From Ehretia macrophylla (Eukaryota; Streptophyta; Magnoliopsida; Boraginales; Ehretiaceae): a stretch of DNA of 64,000 nt. The translations under genes and the position numbers were made by a program. The stretch lies in contig CM075770.1 in the NCBI GenBank assembly GCA_037974665.1, positions 5,096,501 to 5,160,500 on the forward strand, in the 5' to 3' direction. Under the pieces are notes generated by a model. The model was not told where the DNA came from and did no database searches. It saw only the letters and a list, made by a program, of their open reading frames with translations. Of the stretch, positions 33,036 through 45,563 are shown one piece after another (within the stretch, counting starts at the first letter, position 1; each line of letters opens with the position of its first letter).

Positions 33036-35724
33036 CCTCAAAACTAGGAGATTGGGACACATCTCCATAGAGGATCAAAAGATTAGTAAATGATGGAGTA
33101 TTACAAGCTCTTGATTTTATTGATTTTATTACTTGTGTGGGTTGCATAAAGGGCAAGCAAACCAACAAGTTCTTTAAAGGAGCTAAGTGGAGTATTGAGA
33201 TGCTTGAGATCATACATATAGACATATGGGGACCCGTTCTCATTCCTTACATGAATAGACGAAAATACTTTGTCTCGTTCATTGATGACCATATAAAATG
33301 TATGTATCTCTATCTTCTGTTTGATAAATCTGAGATACTAGATGCTTTTAAAGTATTTAAAGAAAAAGTAAAGAAACAGAAAGACAAGAAAATTAAGATT
33401 GTAAGGTCAGACAAAGATATGAATATTATGGGAAGTATACTGCAATGGGTCAAATGCTCGATCCATTTGCAAAATTCTTTCAAGAAGAAGGCATTATTGT
33501 AGAATACATAATGTCTGGGATACTTCAACAAAATGGGGTGGCTGAGAGAAGGAATTGTACACTTATAGACATGGTAAAGAGCATGATGACTAATTCTAAT
33601 CTCCCTTCAAGTTTATGGAATGAAGCATTAAAGACTGCAATTTATGTATTGAATAGAGTTCTATCTAAGGTCATTCTCAAACACCTTTTGAATTATGGAA
33701 TGGATGGAAACCCAATTTAAGATATTTGCATATTTGGGGTTGTTCTGTAGAGGTTAGGGTTTATAACACGAACATAAAGAAATTGGACATAAGAATAGTT
33801 AGTAAATTTTTCATTGGCTACGCAATAAACTCAAAGGGGTATAGATTTTATTGTCCCTCACACACTTTTATAATTATTGAAGTTAGAAATGCCAAATTAC
33901 TTGAGGATCTTGAAATCAGCGGGAGTGAATTTCCTCCAAAGATTAACTTTGAGAAAAAATAAGAAAACTTTTGAACCTCAAATTGGAGGATTGATTGCTT
34001 TTTAGAATACTCCCCTGAAATTTTTTGAAGAGAAACCAAATCAAGAATCTCCACAAGAGGAGCAAATTGCCATTGAATCTATTGTCCACAATATTCAAAA
34101 CATATGAGAGATAGTAGAATTAAAAAGGTCTACAAGAACCAGGAAAGCAGCAATTTCTAGTGATTTTGTGGTATACCTACAAGAGTCTGACTTTGATGTC
34201 GGGCCTTTAGAAGATTTTATTTCATTTTCACAAGCCATGAGTGGAGAAACATCTACATTATGAAAAAAGAAATGGAATCTATAGCTAAGAATCAAGTGTG
34301 GGATCTCATTCAGTTGCCAAAAGAGATGCCTCTAATAATATTGAATGATATTAGACTAGACTTGTGGCTAAGGGGTTCACTCAAAAGGAAGACATTGATT
34401 ATGATAAAACCTTCTCTCCAGTTTTTATGAAAGATTTATTTAGAATAATCATGGCTTTAGTAGCTCATTTTGACTTAGAGTTACATCAAATGGATGTGAA
34501 AACAACTTTCTTGAATGCAAATCTTCAGGAAGAGGTATACATGATACAACCCGTAGGTTTCTCACAAGATAGTCACCTAGTTTACATGTTAAAGAAGTCA
34601 AAAATATAGATTAAAATAAGCTTCCCATCAATGGTATACAAAATTTCACAATGTTGTTGTCTCATTTGATTTCACTAAAAACATCGTTGATTAATGTGTA
34701 TACCTTAAGGTTACTGAGAGCAAATTTATATTTTTAGGCCTATATGTCGATGACATATTACTCGCGAGTTAGTGAGTTGGGAATGCTATATGAAACAAAA
34801 TAATTTATTTCTCAAAACATTGAGATGAAAGATCTAGGTGAAGCCTCATATGTCATTGGCATAAAGATTTATAGAGATAGATCTATAATGACATTAGGTC
34901 TATCTCGAAAGGCTTACATCGAAAAGGTTTTAGAAAGATTCAAGATGCATACTTGTTCACCAACAATAGCACCTATTGTCAAAGGGGATAAATTCAATTT
35001 AAGTCAGTATCCCCAAAACTCATTGGAATGAGAAGAGATGAGAAATATATCATATGCATCAACACTTGGTAGTCTTATGTATGCATAAGTCTACACAAGG
35101 CCTGATATAAGATTTGTTGTAGGAATGCTTGGCAAATATCAAAGTAATTCTAGCCTTGAACATTGGAAAGCAGCCAATAAAGTTATGTATTATTTGCAAG
35201 AAACCAAGAACTACAGACTCACAAACAAGTACACCAATCATTTGGAGTTGGTTAGGTATTCAGATTCTAATTTTGGTAGATGTGCGAATACAAAAATGTC
35301 TATTTCAGGATACATTTTTCTTCTTGCTGGAGGTGCTGTATCATGGAGAAGCATCAAACAAATCATAGTCGTTTCATCTAACATGGAAGCAAAATTCATT
35401 TCATGCTATGAAGCTACATCTCATGCATTATGGTTAAGGAACTCCATCTCTGCACTGAGAGTTGTTGATTCCATACCAAAGCTAATAATGATTTATTGCG
35501 ACAACTCAAGTGCATTTTTCTTTTATAAAAAGGATAAAAGTGAGAATCGCAACAAGCATATCAATATAAAATACCTTGTTGTTAAACATCATATTAAAAA
35601 GCGTGTAGTGGATATCCAACATGTTAGTACTGAACTAATAGTTGCAAATCCCATCACTAAAGGATTGCGCGTAAAACAATATAAAGATCATGTGGTTCAT
35701 ATGGTACTTATTAGTTCATATTGA
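33036..35724 (+). pseudogene. decayed Copia pol
   Basis: Pieces in order on the plus strand: GAG-pre-integrase (GHISIEDQK, ALDFIDFITCVGCIKGKQ), integrase core (MLEIIHIDIWGP, SFIDDH, then GVAERRN and LPSSLWNEA), the C-terminal integrase region (HIWGCSVEVR), RT (AKGFTQKEDIDYDKTFSPV, HQMDVKTTFLNANL, GLYVDDILL at about 34738) and RNase H (SDSNFGRCANTKMSISGY, EAKFISCYEA, DNSSAFFF). The integrase-before-RT order defines Copia. Frameshifts and stops occur at about 33430, 33720, 33962, 34120, 34350, 34610, 34770 and 35030. No LTR pair or target duplication was found, so it is an old fragment. Confidence 0.85.
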
Positions 35725-35737
35725 GTTCAATGTGGCT

Positions 35738-35740
35738 TCT

Positions 35741-35772
<32 letters not shown>
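35738..35772. repeat. (TA)n microsatellite
   Basis: A TA run lies just after the Copia RNase H stop. Confidence 0.9.
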
Positions 35773-35779
<7 letters not shown>

Positions 35780-37070
35780 TTACATAAGTGTTTTTACCAA
35801 TAAGTGACATATTTTTGTAAACGTACCTTGTACATGACTAGCATTGAAAGACAACATAGCTGATGTTCCAAATGTGATGGAGGTTGCTGAAATTAAAGCC
35901 ATTGAGAAGCAAAAAACAGAAATTAAGAGGAAGTGATTGGGTGGTGACCAATTGAAGTGTACATCTTACGCCAGTGAGGAACACGAGCAGTCGTAAATCT
36001 GACGGCTATGCTTAAAGGAAAGTAAATCAAAAGTAGATTAAGTGGAGATACGGATGGTCAAGATTCATCCAGCAAAAGTGTAAATCCAATTGCAATGGTC
36101 TGCTTCAGATCAGATGGGGCCTATATTTACAAGTTTTTTTTTTTTTTTTTGGGTCTGGTATATTTACAAGTTGAGAATGTGAATTATATACGGGTAATCC
36201 GGAGTGGTAATCTCACGGACATCGAAAGCGAAATCATCGATAAATAAGTTAGTTGTACTATATGAAAATAATTACTATTTTTTAAAAATGAAAAACTAAT
36301 TTAGTCTTAAAAAAAAAAACTCATATATATGGAAATACTTTTAAATTAAAAAACTAATTTAGTATTAAAAAAATTACTCATATATTTAAGTCCCATTAAA
36401 CATAAATTAAGATCTGCCCCTGCATGCGGGTTGTAGTATAACAACTAGTCTTTTTTTTTTTTTTTGTCATTATATAACAACTGGTCTCTTTTGTAATATT
36501 TGAACGTGTACACTAATGAAAGTAATAAAACATTTATCAAGATTTAATATACATTTATGAACAAAAGGTATCAACTCAAGCTGATCATTTAATTTTGAAC
36601 TCTTCATTAGTGCTTTGCCAATTCATATGGATCTTTTTTTCTTTTTTTTTTCTTTTTTGGGTCGAGAATACGTAAGGAATTCAGTGCTACCAATACGTGT
36701 CATATCAATTTATAAAATCTTTTTTGTGAGCAATTTTGCTATTGTTATTTCCCTTGTGAAAATACATGCTATTTCCAAAGACAAATTAAGGATTTTTTCC
36801 AGCAGGATTAAAAATATCCAATTTAAGACTCACACAAGGATAATTTTTTTGGGTGACGACTAAACTAAATTTTTAGTCAAAAAATATTTTAAAAAGATAC
36901 GTATTTTTACAAAATATAAATTCAACTTACTTCTTAACCTGTACGTATATCTTAGACCTTAGTTGGTCACCATACAGATTGCTTACATGGTACAATTCAC
37001 GGTCCAATCCAAATCACTTGCCCACCAAGCCCGAAACATGGCCCAAATATCAAATTTTCCCTCCAATCGA
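35773..37070. other. Copia 3' flank and AT-rich intergenic stretch
   Basis: No gene was found. Poly-T and poly-A tracts lie at 36130, 36310, 36450 and 36635. The piece directly after the pol stop may be Copia 3' non-coding sequence, but no polypurine tract or LTR was recognised. Confidence 0.4.
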
Positions 37071-37074
37071 AAAC

Positions 37075-37318
37075 TATAAATAGTCCCCCACCTATATCTA
37101 CACATACATTTACACCCACTAACACACAGACACACTCTCCTTCTCAGATTTAACTTTCTTCATCAGGTATTTTACTCATCATCGCTTCACTCTTTCTGTT
37201 ATCAACGCACGCACACACATATAAATGTAAAAATCACACATAGACACACACACACACACACATATATATATAATAGATACATATACATATATTAATATGA
37301 AATCTTGAAATTCTACAG
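37075..37318 (+). promoter_or_regulatory. TATA box, leader and 5'UTR intron of the five-exon gene
   Basis: ACTATAAATAG at 37073-37083 is a good plant TATA box. About 30-60 bp downstream a CT/CA-rich leader begins. CATCAG|GTATTTTAC at 37166/37167 and TTCTACAG|TCTGG at 37318/37319 fit a 5'UTR intron of about 150 bp that contains a CA/TA microsatellite. Confidence 0.5.
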
Positions 37319-37442
37319 TCTGGAACAACAATCAGGATCAAGAAGGCTGCATCATCAAAATCGCTCAGGAAGAATCTTGTAAGCAAGCTAATTCTTGCTG
37401 TTATTATAATTGATTTGGGAATTTGATATCTGGAATTGGAAT

Positions 37443-39574
37443 ATGAGCTTGCCGGCCCAGAATAATTGGAGGGGCAATAGTTGTTATAATCGGTCTAGGA
37501 ACAATCCGGTTCAAGCTGCCCGTCGGGAGTGGGTCCCGCGTGGTTCTGTTGCCACTGGCCCTTCGAATGCGACCACGGATACAACAACCACTAGAGTGGT
37601 GAGTCCGGCAGTCAGCAGAAGGGTACAGTAGAATGCATTATTTGCTATGACGTGTGAAGATACGCGCCCATGTGGTCCTCGTTTGAACTGTTGAACTCAA
37701 TTTTTCCATATTGTTTGGAAGCACGAGGCGTAGATTTTATTTGATTTATAAATAAATTTTGTAAGAATTTATATTTATAAATAAATTTTTTTATTTGAAA
37801 TTGTAATCAATTATGTTATTTCTAAATACAAATTATGTTTGAAATGTATGTGGAATTGGAATTAATATTTTTATTTTACTTAAATGCCCTTTTTTATTAT
37901 TTTGAAATTAGGTATGTCATAGGTTATTATCTCATCTCATCTCATTATAATTATTCCTATTATCATAAAATTGTCCCAAAAAATGAAAAGAAAAAGAACA
38001 CAATACAATATATGAGTGCCTCTAGTGAAAAAGAAAAAGGAGGGAAATGAATAGTTCAAAAGGAAAAAATAAGGAAGACGGGAATCTGGTGAATGGCAAA
38101 TAGTAATTTTGCATGAACGGTAAGGGTATAATAGTAATTTTATAGATTTTAATGAAAAATTTAACAAACTGAACGGGTATGCGTCTCATTTTTTAATAAG
38201 TAGGAGTCTTAGTCACATTTTTCCAAAGTAAAAGGGGGGTTTGAGGCAAAAATACCGGTAGAAAAATTAATCGTTGGACAAGGATGTCAATAGGGAGTTT
38301 CTAAACCTGAATTTGATGGATACCCGACTCAATTATGACCCTGTTTACGAACCAATAGGGTATTCATCAGAGTTTAATTTTTATAAATGACTACTAACAG
38401 ATAGTCCGATAAGATTTGGTAATAGTAATTAAAAAAATATTTGAAATCCAAAAAACCGATTATTAATTTTTGTAAAAAACAAACTAATAATTTTTTTTAT
38501 GCTTATATGCATACACATATAATATAATGTTATTTCATATTGTTTTATGCATGTATGATAACTTCTTAATAGAAAGATGTTGTTAAATGCTTCTTTGATA
38601 TTTAGATTGATTTAAGTTTATTTATGGACAAAAGAATTAATTTATTATTTTTAATTTAATTGACATTGATTTATGGTCGAAAACTTGTTTGTTTTGGATA
38701 TTTAAGATGGCAAAACCTTGCAACGTTGCAGGAAAATATGGAGAGATTTCCTCTGGGGAGCTTCCCAGATCATCGATTCGCTTTGGAGCCTAGGTTCACC
38801 TCACGCGCCAGAGGCGAATTTTATATTAGACCCGTCCAAGGATGGTGGACTGAGAATTTTAGTTTTCAGATGAGGGTAAACACAATGTTTTTATATATTT
38901 ATATGTATTCAATATTTTACGTTGCTTAATGCGATGCATTGTGTTATTTATTTCTTTTATGATGGTTTTGTTTTAGATGCAATATCCGCACTGTTATGTG
39001 GACACCCGATATTTCTCCGTATCACTGCTCGGGGAGTTTCTACATCAGGGCCAACTCTACCACGGGAGTGATATTGTAAGTGCAAAAAACTTAAAATCAT
39101 TGCAATATTTTTCTAAGTTTAAATATTTGCTCACCAACCACGAGTTGATGCAATATAACATTTTTGCCTGTTTAAGTTTGCAGTGTCACATATGTGGTAG
39201 AGTTGGCTTAGTATTCATAGAGTCGGTGGAGCATCCCGACATTGTGCAGGTCAACCATCCAGAACCTATACGGATATGCATCATACGTGTCCTAGGCTTC
39301 GCACCATGCACGCGCACCATGCGTTTCGACTTTTGGTGGACAATTTTCAACGTAAAGACCAGATACCTACAAGATTGCTCTTTTTCTCTTCCATCTATCT
39401 ATTTTCGCATCTAATTCCAATAACTTGATTTTTTAGGTACCACCCACCCACATGACTGCCACATTTACCATCCACCGTACTACTACAAGAGAATTGATAG
39501 CGAATGTACTTCTTCCCGGCGAGGGCGATCGTCCATACAGATTGATCATTAGGCGCACACTCAGGTTACTTTGA
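37443..39574 (+). CDS. candidate five-exon gene, 242 aa, unknown family
   Basis: Exons 37443-37622, 38732-38875, 38977-39075, 39184-39351 and 39437-39574 are 180, 144, 99, 168 and 138 bp. All are multiples of three, so every coding intron is phase 0 with GT-AG ends, and the joined frame is open to TGA at 39574. That would be unlikely by chance. Exon 1 is Asn/Arg/Thr-rich with AARREWVPRGS, reminiscent of the N-terminus of plant NFXL1 (NF-X1-type zinc-finger regulator). None of the Cys-rich NF-X1 repeats follow. Exons 2-5 are rich in aromatic and hydrophobic residues (GWWTENFSFQM, MRFDFWWTIF, ATFTIHRTTTRELI) and look like a compact beta-rich domain I do not recognise. Intron 1 (1.1 kb) contains an apparent hAT-like end at about 38280. 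Without splicing, exon 1 would stop at 37631. It could be a real lineage-specific gene, a chimera or a very young pseudogene. Confidence 0.5.
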
Positions 39575-40371
39575 GGTCCTGTCAAGATGACAAATTTACA
39601 ATCAATGAAACAAGAAAAATGAAAGCATAGCATAAGGGCTGTAGGTTATAGATGGCCGAGTAACAAAGGCAACTGAGATGTAACTTTTCATTTTTCTTTT
39701 TTTTCTTTTTTTGAAGGGTAGAACATGCAGGATGATATGGTAAGTGCGAAACCAGTGCGTATAAAATTGCTTGTACAGATTGCGTGTTTGTAATCCTTTT
39801 TAAACAAATCAAAAGAATCCTTTGTAAATGAGTAATACTCGAGAAGAGGGCTCCTCTTCCCAAGAGTAACAGTTTCAGCAACAGCAACCACAGATTCATG
39901 ACCCCGTCTTTGGTCCACGACGTTGTGGGCAAGGGCATCACTCTCCAAGCTGGATGAGCAACTTATAAACAAAAACTAGCCAGGTTTCAAGCACAAATTT
40001 GTCCAGGTGCTTAAAAAGAATCCTATGTACTAGAGAACACACTCTGTAAAAGGTTGTTAGGTTGCTTCCTTTTCTAAGGAGGATGGCACCCTCTTCAGAG
40101 GTGCCCCTTGCTTCTTTCTTCCGATTTTCACACTCGCTCCCAGTGTGACTTCATACAAAGCAAATCAAAAAATCGCTTTGAGCATCCGGCTTCACTAAGC
40201 ATTGTGGCCATCACAGTTCAAGCTATCTATGCTGGAGAAATAGGGTCTTGGCCATACTAGATCGCACTGCAGTGCATCAAGTAAATACATGAAAGATTCA
40301 TCCTAATGTCAACTTCCAAATGTGCAAAATGATTTCCTGATAATCAGGAGTAATAATTATAGAAAACCTAC
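39575..40371. other. flank between the five-exon gene and the eRF3 pseudogene
   Basis: The missing C-terminal exons of the eRF3 pseudogene should lie here on the minus strand. I could not identify them with confidence; only a weak SSMAK-like start near 40250 was seen. No other gene was found. Confidence 0.4.
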
Positions 40372-40704
40372 CAGCTCTGCTTGATATGAAACCAGATATT
40401 ATGTCTTCTTCCTCAACCCCGCATAACCAGACTCTTGAGTTTTCACCAGCTCTGGCACATCTAACTTTAGCTTCATCAATAAATATGGCAAGTACTTTAA
40501 CAGGAGCCTGTTGACAATTACAAGTGAATCCATGATCTTAAAGAAAATACAATAATCATAATAATGACAACGAAAAATCAAATGTCTCAAGAAAGCACCT
40601 TATTTGGCATGACCAACAAATTATCACCTTCACGAATGCTGCCAGATTCAACTTTTCCCATGACAACAGTCCCCATGTCCTTGAATTTGTCAATTATAGG
40701 CATT

Positions 40705-41723
40705 CTACAGAGAGACAATTGAAGTTAGCAAAAAGAGAAAATTAGTTTATATACTTATTACTCAAAGCATTGGTATGTGCGATGTGCATGGGAAAGAGAA
40801 GGGATGGGGGAGGGGGGTTGGAGATAGGGGAAGATGACATAATTCCTCTTTGTATTTTCCTGGAAGGATAAAGAAAAGAAAGATAAGATATTTAAAAAGT
40901 GTTCAACAAAAATACGAAAAGGTCTTGTGTTTTTCCGACGATGAATCAGAAAAGAACTTTCTGCTTGTGATTAAGCTCCCGCTATGCACAAAGTTCGAGA
41001 AAGAGGTGGACCCACTTAGGATTTTTGCAAGAGGTCTCAGTGACCTCCAGGCCACAGGATCAAGGTAGTCAGATAATATGAAGACCAGGACAGAAGTTGT
41101 AACTTGATCTGCTCGGTGGAAGAATGCATAACATGTGCATGTTGGACAAAGTCATCATGCTTCCAGCGGCAGACTTTTTTGAGAGGCTAAAATAGATTGC
41201 TTTGTTCCAAAAAAAAGAATTCATTCACAGAACCACAATTAAGTTATCAAAGACTAAGAGACTTAACCCTTGCTTCAGTATAGATTATAATGCCAATTGG
41301 GCATGAGATAAGAGAAAGAGAGAGCTAAAGTCAGACCACACTAATGAACATGCATAGTTTCATCAAACATGAGGAAAAGAGGTCTACCAAACTTTCAAAA
41401 GCAAAAGTCTTTTGTTTCCGTTTTCCTTTGTTTTGCTCCTATTCTTTATTTGCAAGGAAAAGTAGTCTCAGAATCCATATTGTGGTTTTCTGTTTTATCT
41501 TTTTGGGCACATGGTGGAGGGGGAGATGCACACTTCTGAAATTTATGCTACAAAAGAGAACTTCAGGGCTATTGCCCCAATCGAGTTCTGGGCACAGTGT
41601 GGGGGAGGAGGGCACACCTCTAAGATTTATAATAACAAACAGAACTTCAGGGCCATTACACCAATCAGGTATTGGCCCAGAAAAGCAAGGGAATGTTGAG
41701 CTAAACTTACGGCTCAATTATAT
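40705..41723. other. intron-equivalent of the eRF3 pseudogene
   Basis: Non-coding apart from a short internal duplication. GAACTTCAGGGC(T/C)ATT(G/A)C(C/A)CCAATC occurs twice with an 80-bp spacing, at 41557 and 41641. Confidence 0.5.
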
Positions 41724-41872
41724 CTAAATTGTCCGTTAGGGTCACGTGGGGCAACTTCAACAGCATCAAGAGCTTCAGAAAGGCATGGACCACTCCACCA
41801 GCGACATATAGTCTTATCAAGTCTTTTTCATGTTTGATCCAAGAAACCCTGATATTGGAAGAAATTGAACAT

Positions 41873-43085
41873 CTGCACCTCAAAGCATGAAAAACATCAT
41901 CATTGGAGCAAAGCAACCATTTAAAGCTAAAACTACCAGACCTAATGCAAGGCCTGAACGCAGAAAAATCTCACTGATACATGTCAACATACAACTTGAA
42001 GAGTCTCCGCGTGCATAGAAAGAGAATAGGACAATATGCAAAAATAAGTTTTTGGGTTATTCTTCAACGGGCCATTGATGAAAGCTTCACACGTGATGTT
42101 TCTCTCATGAATCATGATACACAAAGAGTTCCTTTCTTTGGTGTAGCATCTGAGGATATTTTATCGATGATCCTAAAAAAAATTGTTGGTATTTGGAAAA
42201 TCTCCTAAAAATAGCAGGTAAGGTGAGAATCATCCACAGCAATCCAGCATCCTACTTGAAGTTCCTTACTATTTAACAGAACCCCAGTGAGTCCGTAACA
42301 ACTTTCACCCACTTCACTCAGTTATGGCAGTCATTGAAGTTAACAATAAACATATTCATCTCACGGAAAGGTAGTATGGCAACAAACCAGTGAAAACGCA
42401 TCATTATACAATACAGCTATACAAGTTGGGAAAGGACTAAACGATACAAGACATCAAAAGGTTAAAGCAAAAAGTCCACTCCCTCTTTCATTGGAAACTG
42501 TGTTTCAAACGTCCATCTTTTGACTGCAAAGGGATTGGGGCAGGTGAGTTGCCAAATCCTTTTTTTTTTTTTTTTAAAGAAAAAGAAAGGAATAAACAGA
42601 ACAAGGAGGGTTACCTTCACAGCTTTTGCAGTAAGGCTGCCTATGGAAGTCACTATTTTGACTACATCTTTAAGAAATATCAATGAGCTCCAGATACCTA
42701 AACGCTCCACGCAAGAATAAAGCAACATGAATCGACATGATCGTTAAAATTTAAAACTTATGTCAATATCATGTCAATATTCCAATTTCAGGATGACGCT
42801 GGTTGAGAAGAGATGATCTACATAGAAATTTTCATCAATGCTTAAAACATGATTGAAAAGTCACTTAGAAGGTGCAATGTTTACCAATTGGCAAAGATCC
42901 CAAGAGTCTTGCACATAATTCCACTTACTTTTTCAACTTCTTTTGCAGAAATATTTGACACCACTGAGAACCTCTTATTACAATTATATCCCCGTTCATC
43001 TAACTGCCTTCTTTTTCTCTCAAATTGGGATTTGGAGAGACTTTTGAACTAGTTTTTCTTTGAGGAAAGTTATTTATGGATAGTT
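41873..43085. other. enlarged intron-equivalent with unassigned pieces
   Basis: Short coding-looking stretches exist. On the minus strand at 42875-43050 the text KSQFERKRRQLDERGYN, then AKEVEKVSGIM reads open but matches nothing I recognise. No complete gene or element was found. Confidence 0.3.
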
Positions 43086-43835
43086 GGGAATTCTCACTCG
43101 AACTAGAGGTCCTGGAACTAGATGCCCCGGGACTGACACATTTTCAGAGTCACTCTATTTGTCTTTTGCTTGCTTTCACTTTATTGATGACTTTCCCCTA
43201 TCGAAATGCTTGAATCATAGCCCTATTGAACTGGTGCATATCATATTGGATGGGATGATGGGGCTGCCTAGCAATCCTCTCCTGTTATTGTGTTAGGCAG
43301 TATGCTCTGGGCCGGGAAGAAGCATGCCAAATCTAATGAGGGTCCTTGGCTAATTGGCTACTAAGGATGATGGAGTCAGTTACTATAGTGCATTAACCAC
43401 TGCCCAAAATTCCGCTTTGATACCTCCTAAAGCGAAATAGACACGCGCACGGGTAGAGAATTTGCCTAAGTCGTGCGGCCCCAAGTAACGCCTATTTTAG
43501 TGTAGCACCTGAGTTCAGCCTTCTCCTTGTTGAGTCTTGCTTTTGATTACTCTACTTGCTCTAATTCAGTACCTCTTTCTTCATTTCCGCCCTATCAAAG
43601 CCCTCTCGGGCAAGGTAGGCGCCTGATCCCGCCTTTCCGATGAAGAAGTACACTATTTTTCTGCCTTTAGGCGAACCCTTGGTGAATTAAGTTCACTTTT
43701 CAATTGAACCTGCTTATCTACTATTGGATTTAGGCTATTTGAAATATCCGCGGGAACAACGGAGCGCTAACTAGGAGGATTCCCACAATATTGGGACATT
43801 TGCCTCTTGATAGAAAACTCCATAACCTCCTTTTA
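43086..43835. other. possible mitochondrial DNA insertion (NUMT)
   Basis: The base composition rises above the AT-rich neighbours. Phrases such as GCCCTCTCGGGCAAGGTAGG, CCCGCCTTTCCGATGAAGAA and ACTAGATGCCCCGGGACTG have the style of plant mitochondrial intergenic DNA. No mitochondrial gene was recognised in it, so the origin is an impression rather than a match. Confidence 0.3.
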
Positions 43836-44619
43836 TTTTTTTTGGAAACTCTCTCATTTACCTTATGGCATGTTTTGTTTTGCTATGTTTTGTCAGGGAG
43901 AGGATTTTGTCGAAGTGCAACACCTATGACCTAATTATTTAATTAAAAAAAGCTTAACAAAAGTAAGAAATATACGTCATCTTGAACATATACATAAAAT
44001 CCTCTCCCTCCCCTCCCCAACAACCCACCCACCTGCTAAAAAGTATATAATTAAATTAGCATATGAATAAGCAAGAAGTTCAGCTTGAGACAACAGGTTA
44101 GGAAGCAACAGAGCTGTCAAAGAAGTGGTCCTGTACCTTTCTTCACATTATAGCCAGAGGACTTCAGGAATGATACCATTTTTTATTTAATCTCATCTTA
44201 CCTGCCAGAAGATATTTATGATTATCAGAAGAATTTGCCATCCCGAGACGCAATCTGAAACCAATTACACAAAGACGCATATTTCTTTTGACTAGTTCAC
44301 AGTAGGATTATCCATTTTATTAACAACAAACAGCAGCTTAAAGCCTCCTAGAGTCTTTGCCAGGTAAACGTGTTCACGTGTCTGTCCACATCTCTCATAT
44401 CCAGTTTCAAATTTCGAGCAGATATGACCTGAAAATACAAAGAATAAGGCGAAAGGAACATCGACTTCTAAAATCTGAAAAGCAAAACAAGTTATGTATA
44501 CGTCATATTCATGGATACTTACCAGTATAACTATATCAACTTGTGATCAAGTTTGGAACATAGCTTTTATGACCCTGCAGGCCGGGAAAGAGAACAAGAG
44601 GGAGAAATGGAAAGATATC

Positions 44620-45120
44620 TGTCGAGGTCGAAAACCTCGCAACTAAGATTGGATGGCTACGCCCTGCCAAGCTGAACTTTCAGGTTGGCCTCCGAGTTGA
44701 ATATTCTGGTTGGCCTCCGAGTTGAATATTCAGGTCGGTCACTTAACCTGTACAAGGAAAGGGAAGGAAAATGCGGGGTGATGACCCGGATTTTCCCCTC
44801 GGGCGTGCGAATGATTAGTATGTCCAAGCTGGCAAATTAGCTGAAAGCATGAATGATAAGTTACCTTCGAAATGAAGGGGTGAAGCCCTATTTATACTAA
44901 ATTCTGAGCCGACAGCATTTAATGCGGTGCAGCTTTATGTCCCATCAAGGCTTTATATCCCATCAGAGCAGTTGGCACTGAGGTCGGGATTTTCTGGGGT
45001 CGGGGTGAGGTTGGATCAGCATCCAGGTTGAAAAATAGCTGAATATGCTAGGCTTGGCTCAGATTAGCGCGACTCAGCTCGGCGTGAAAATTTTACCTCA
45101 GCTCGGGATCCCTCTCGTCA
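44620..45120 (-). repeat. 3' LTR of the Tat-like element
   Basis: This 501-bp LTR runs from TGTCGAGGTCG to CTCTCGTCA. It contains two copies of a 25-bp unit (GGTTGGCCTCCGAGTTGAAT...) at 44683-44732, where the other LTR has three. This accounts for the 25-bp length difference. Confidence 0.92.
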
Positions 45121-45141
45121 ATCCCCTCCCCCCTCCCCAAG
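45121..45141 (-). other. polypurine tract
   Basis: The minus strand reads CTTGGGGAGGGGGGAGGGG immediately before the 3' LTR. Confidence 0.8.
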
Positions 45142-45320
45142 TCAAGATTGAGAATGTGAGATCTGGATTTGGGAGTTGTTCCCGAGCTGGAGGTGCCCGA
45201 CCCCGGCGAAGTGAGGATGGCCACGTTAGCGACGCATACCCTTCAGATGACTGACACATCACCTAGCGGTTATGACAAGATGCGACGTTTTGAATTCCCG
45301 ATGTGGTTACAAGAGTTGCC

Positions 45321-45562
45321 TATAAATAGGGCCTTGACATCCGACATTCATTTCACATTTTGCTTAAGAAGTTCAGAGCTTTCAGGTCGGACACCAAAGT
45401 GGTCAGACACTTTTAACTCGGCAAATTTATTCTTGGGGTATTCATCTCAGAATCCATTAGCTCGGAGCCAATTAGGTCGGGTCATCTTCCACAGCTAGAG
45501 CCATAGGTACGTCCCGACTCCCTTTAGTTATTCCTATACATATATTTTCAATTTGTAAACAG
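45321..45562 (+). promoter_or_regulatory. TATA box and leader intron of the antisense ORF
   Basis: CCTATAAATAGGG at 45319-45331 sits at the start of a leader that ends in an intron, CATAG|GTACGTCCCGACTC (45507) to TTTGTAAACAG|GATGAGG (45562). The same TATA box, donor and acceptor occur at the matching places of the second Tat-like copy (57696, 57867 and 57922). Confidence 0.65.
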
Positions 45563-45563
45563 G

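Noticed and set aside
35738-35772. Possible tRNA or hairpin at the TA run
   Set aside because: Only a simple repeat; no cloverleaf or tRNA box is visible here or elsewhere in the window.
38270-38400. hAT-like start AAGGATGTCAATAGGG near 38280
   Set aside because: No matching opposite end or 8-bp duplication could be found, so no separate element is called. It is noted in the intron of the five-exon gene.
40799-41068. Plus-strand frame with Lys-rich start at 40850
   Set aside because: It lies in an intron-equivalent of the eRF3 pseudogene and has no motif or splice context.
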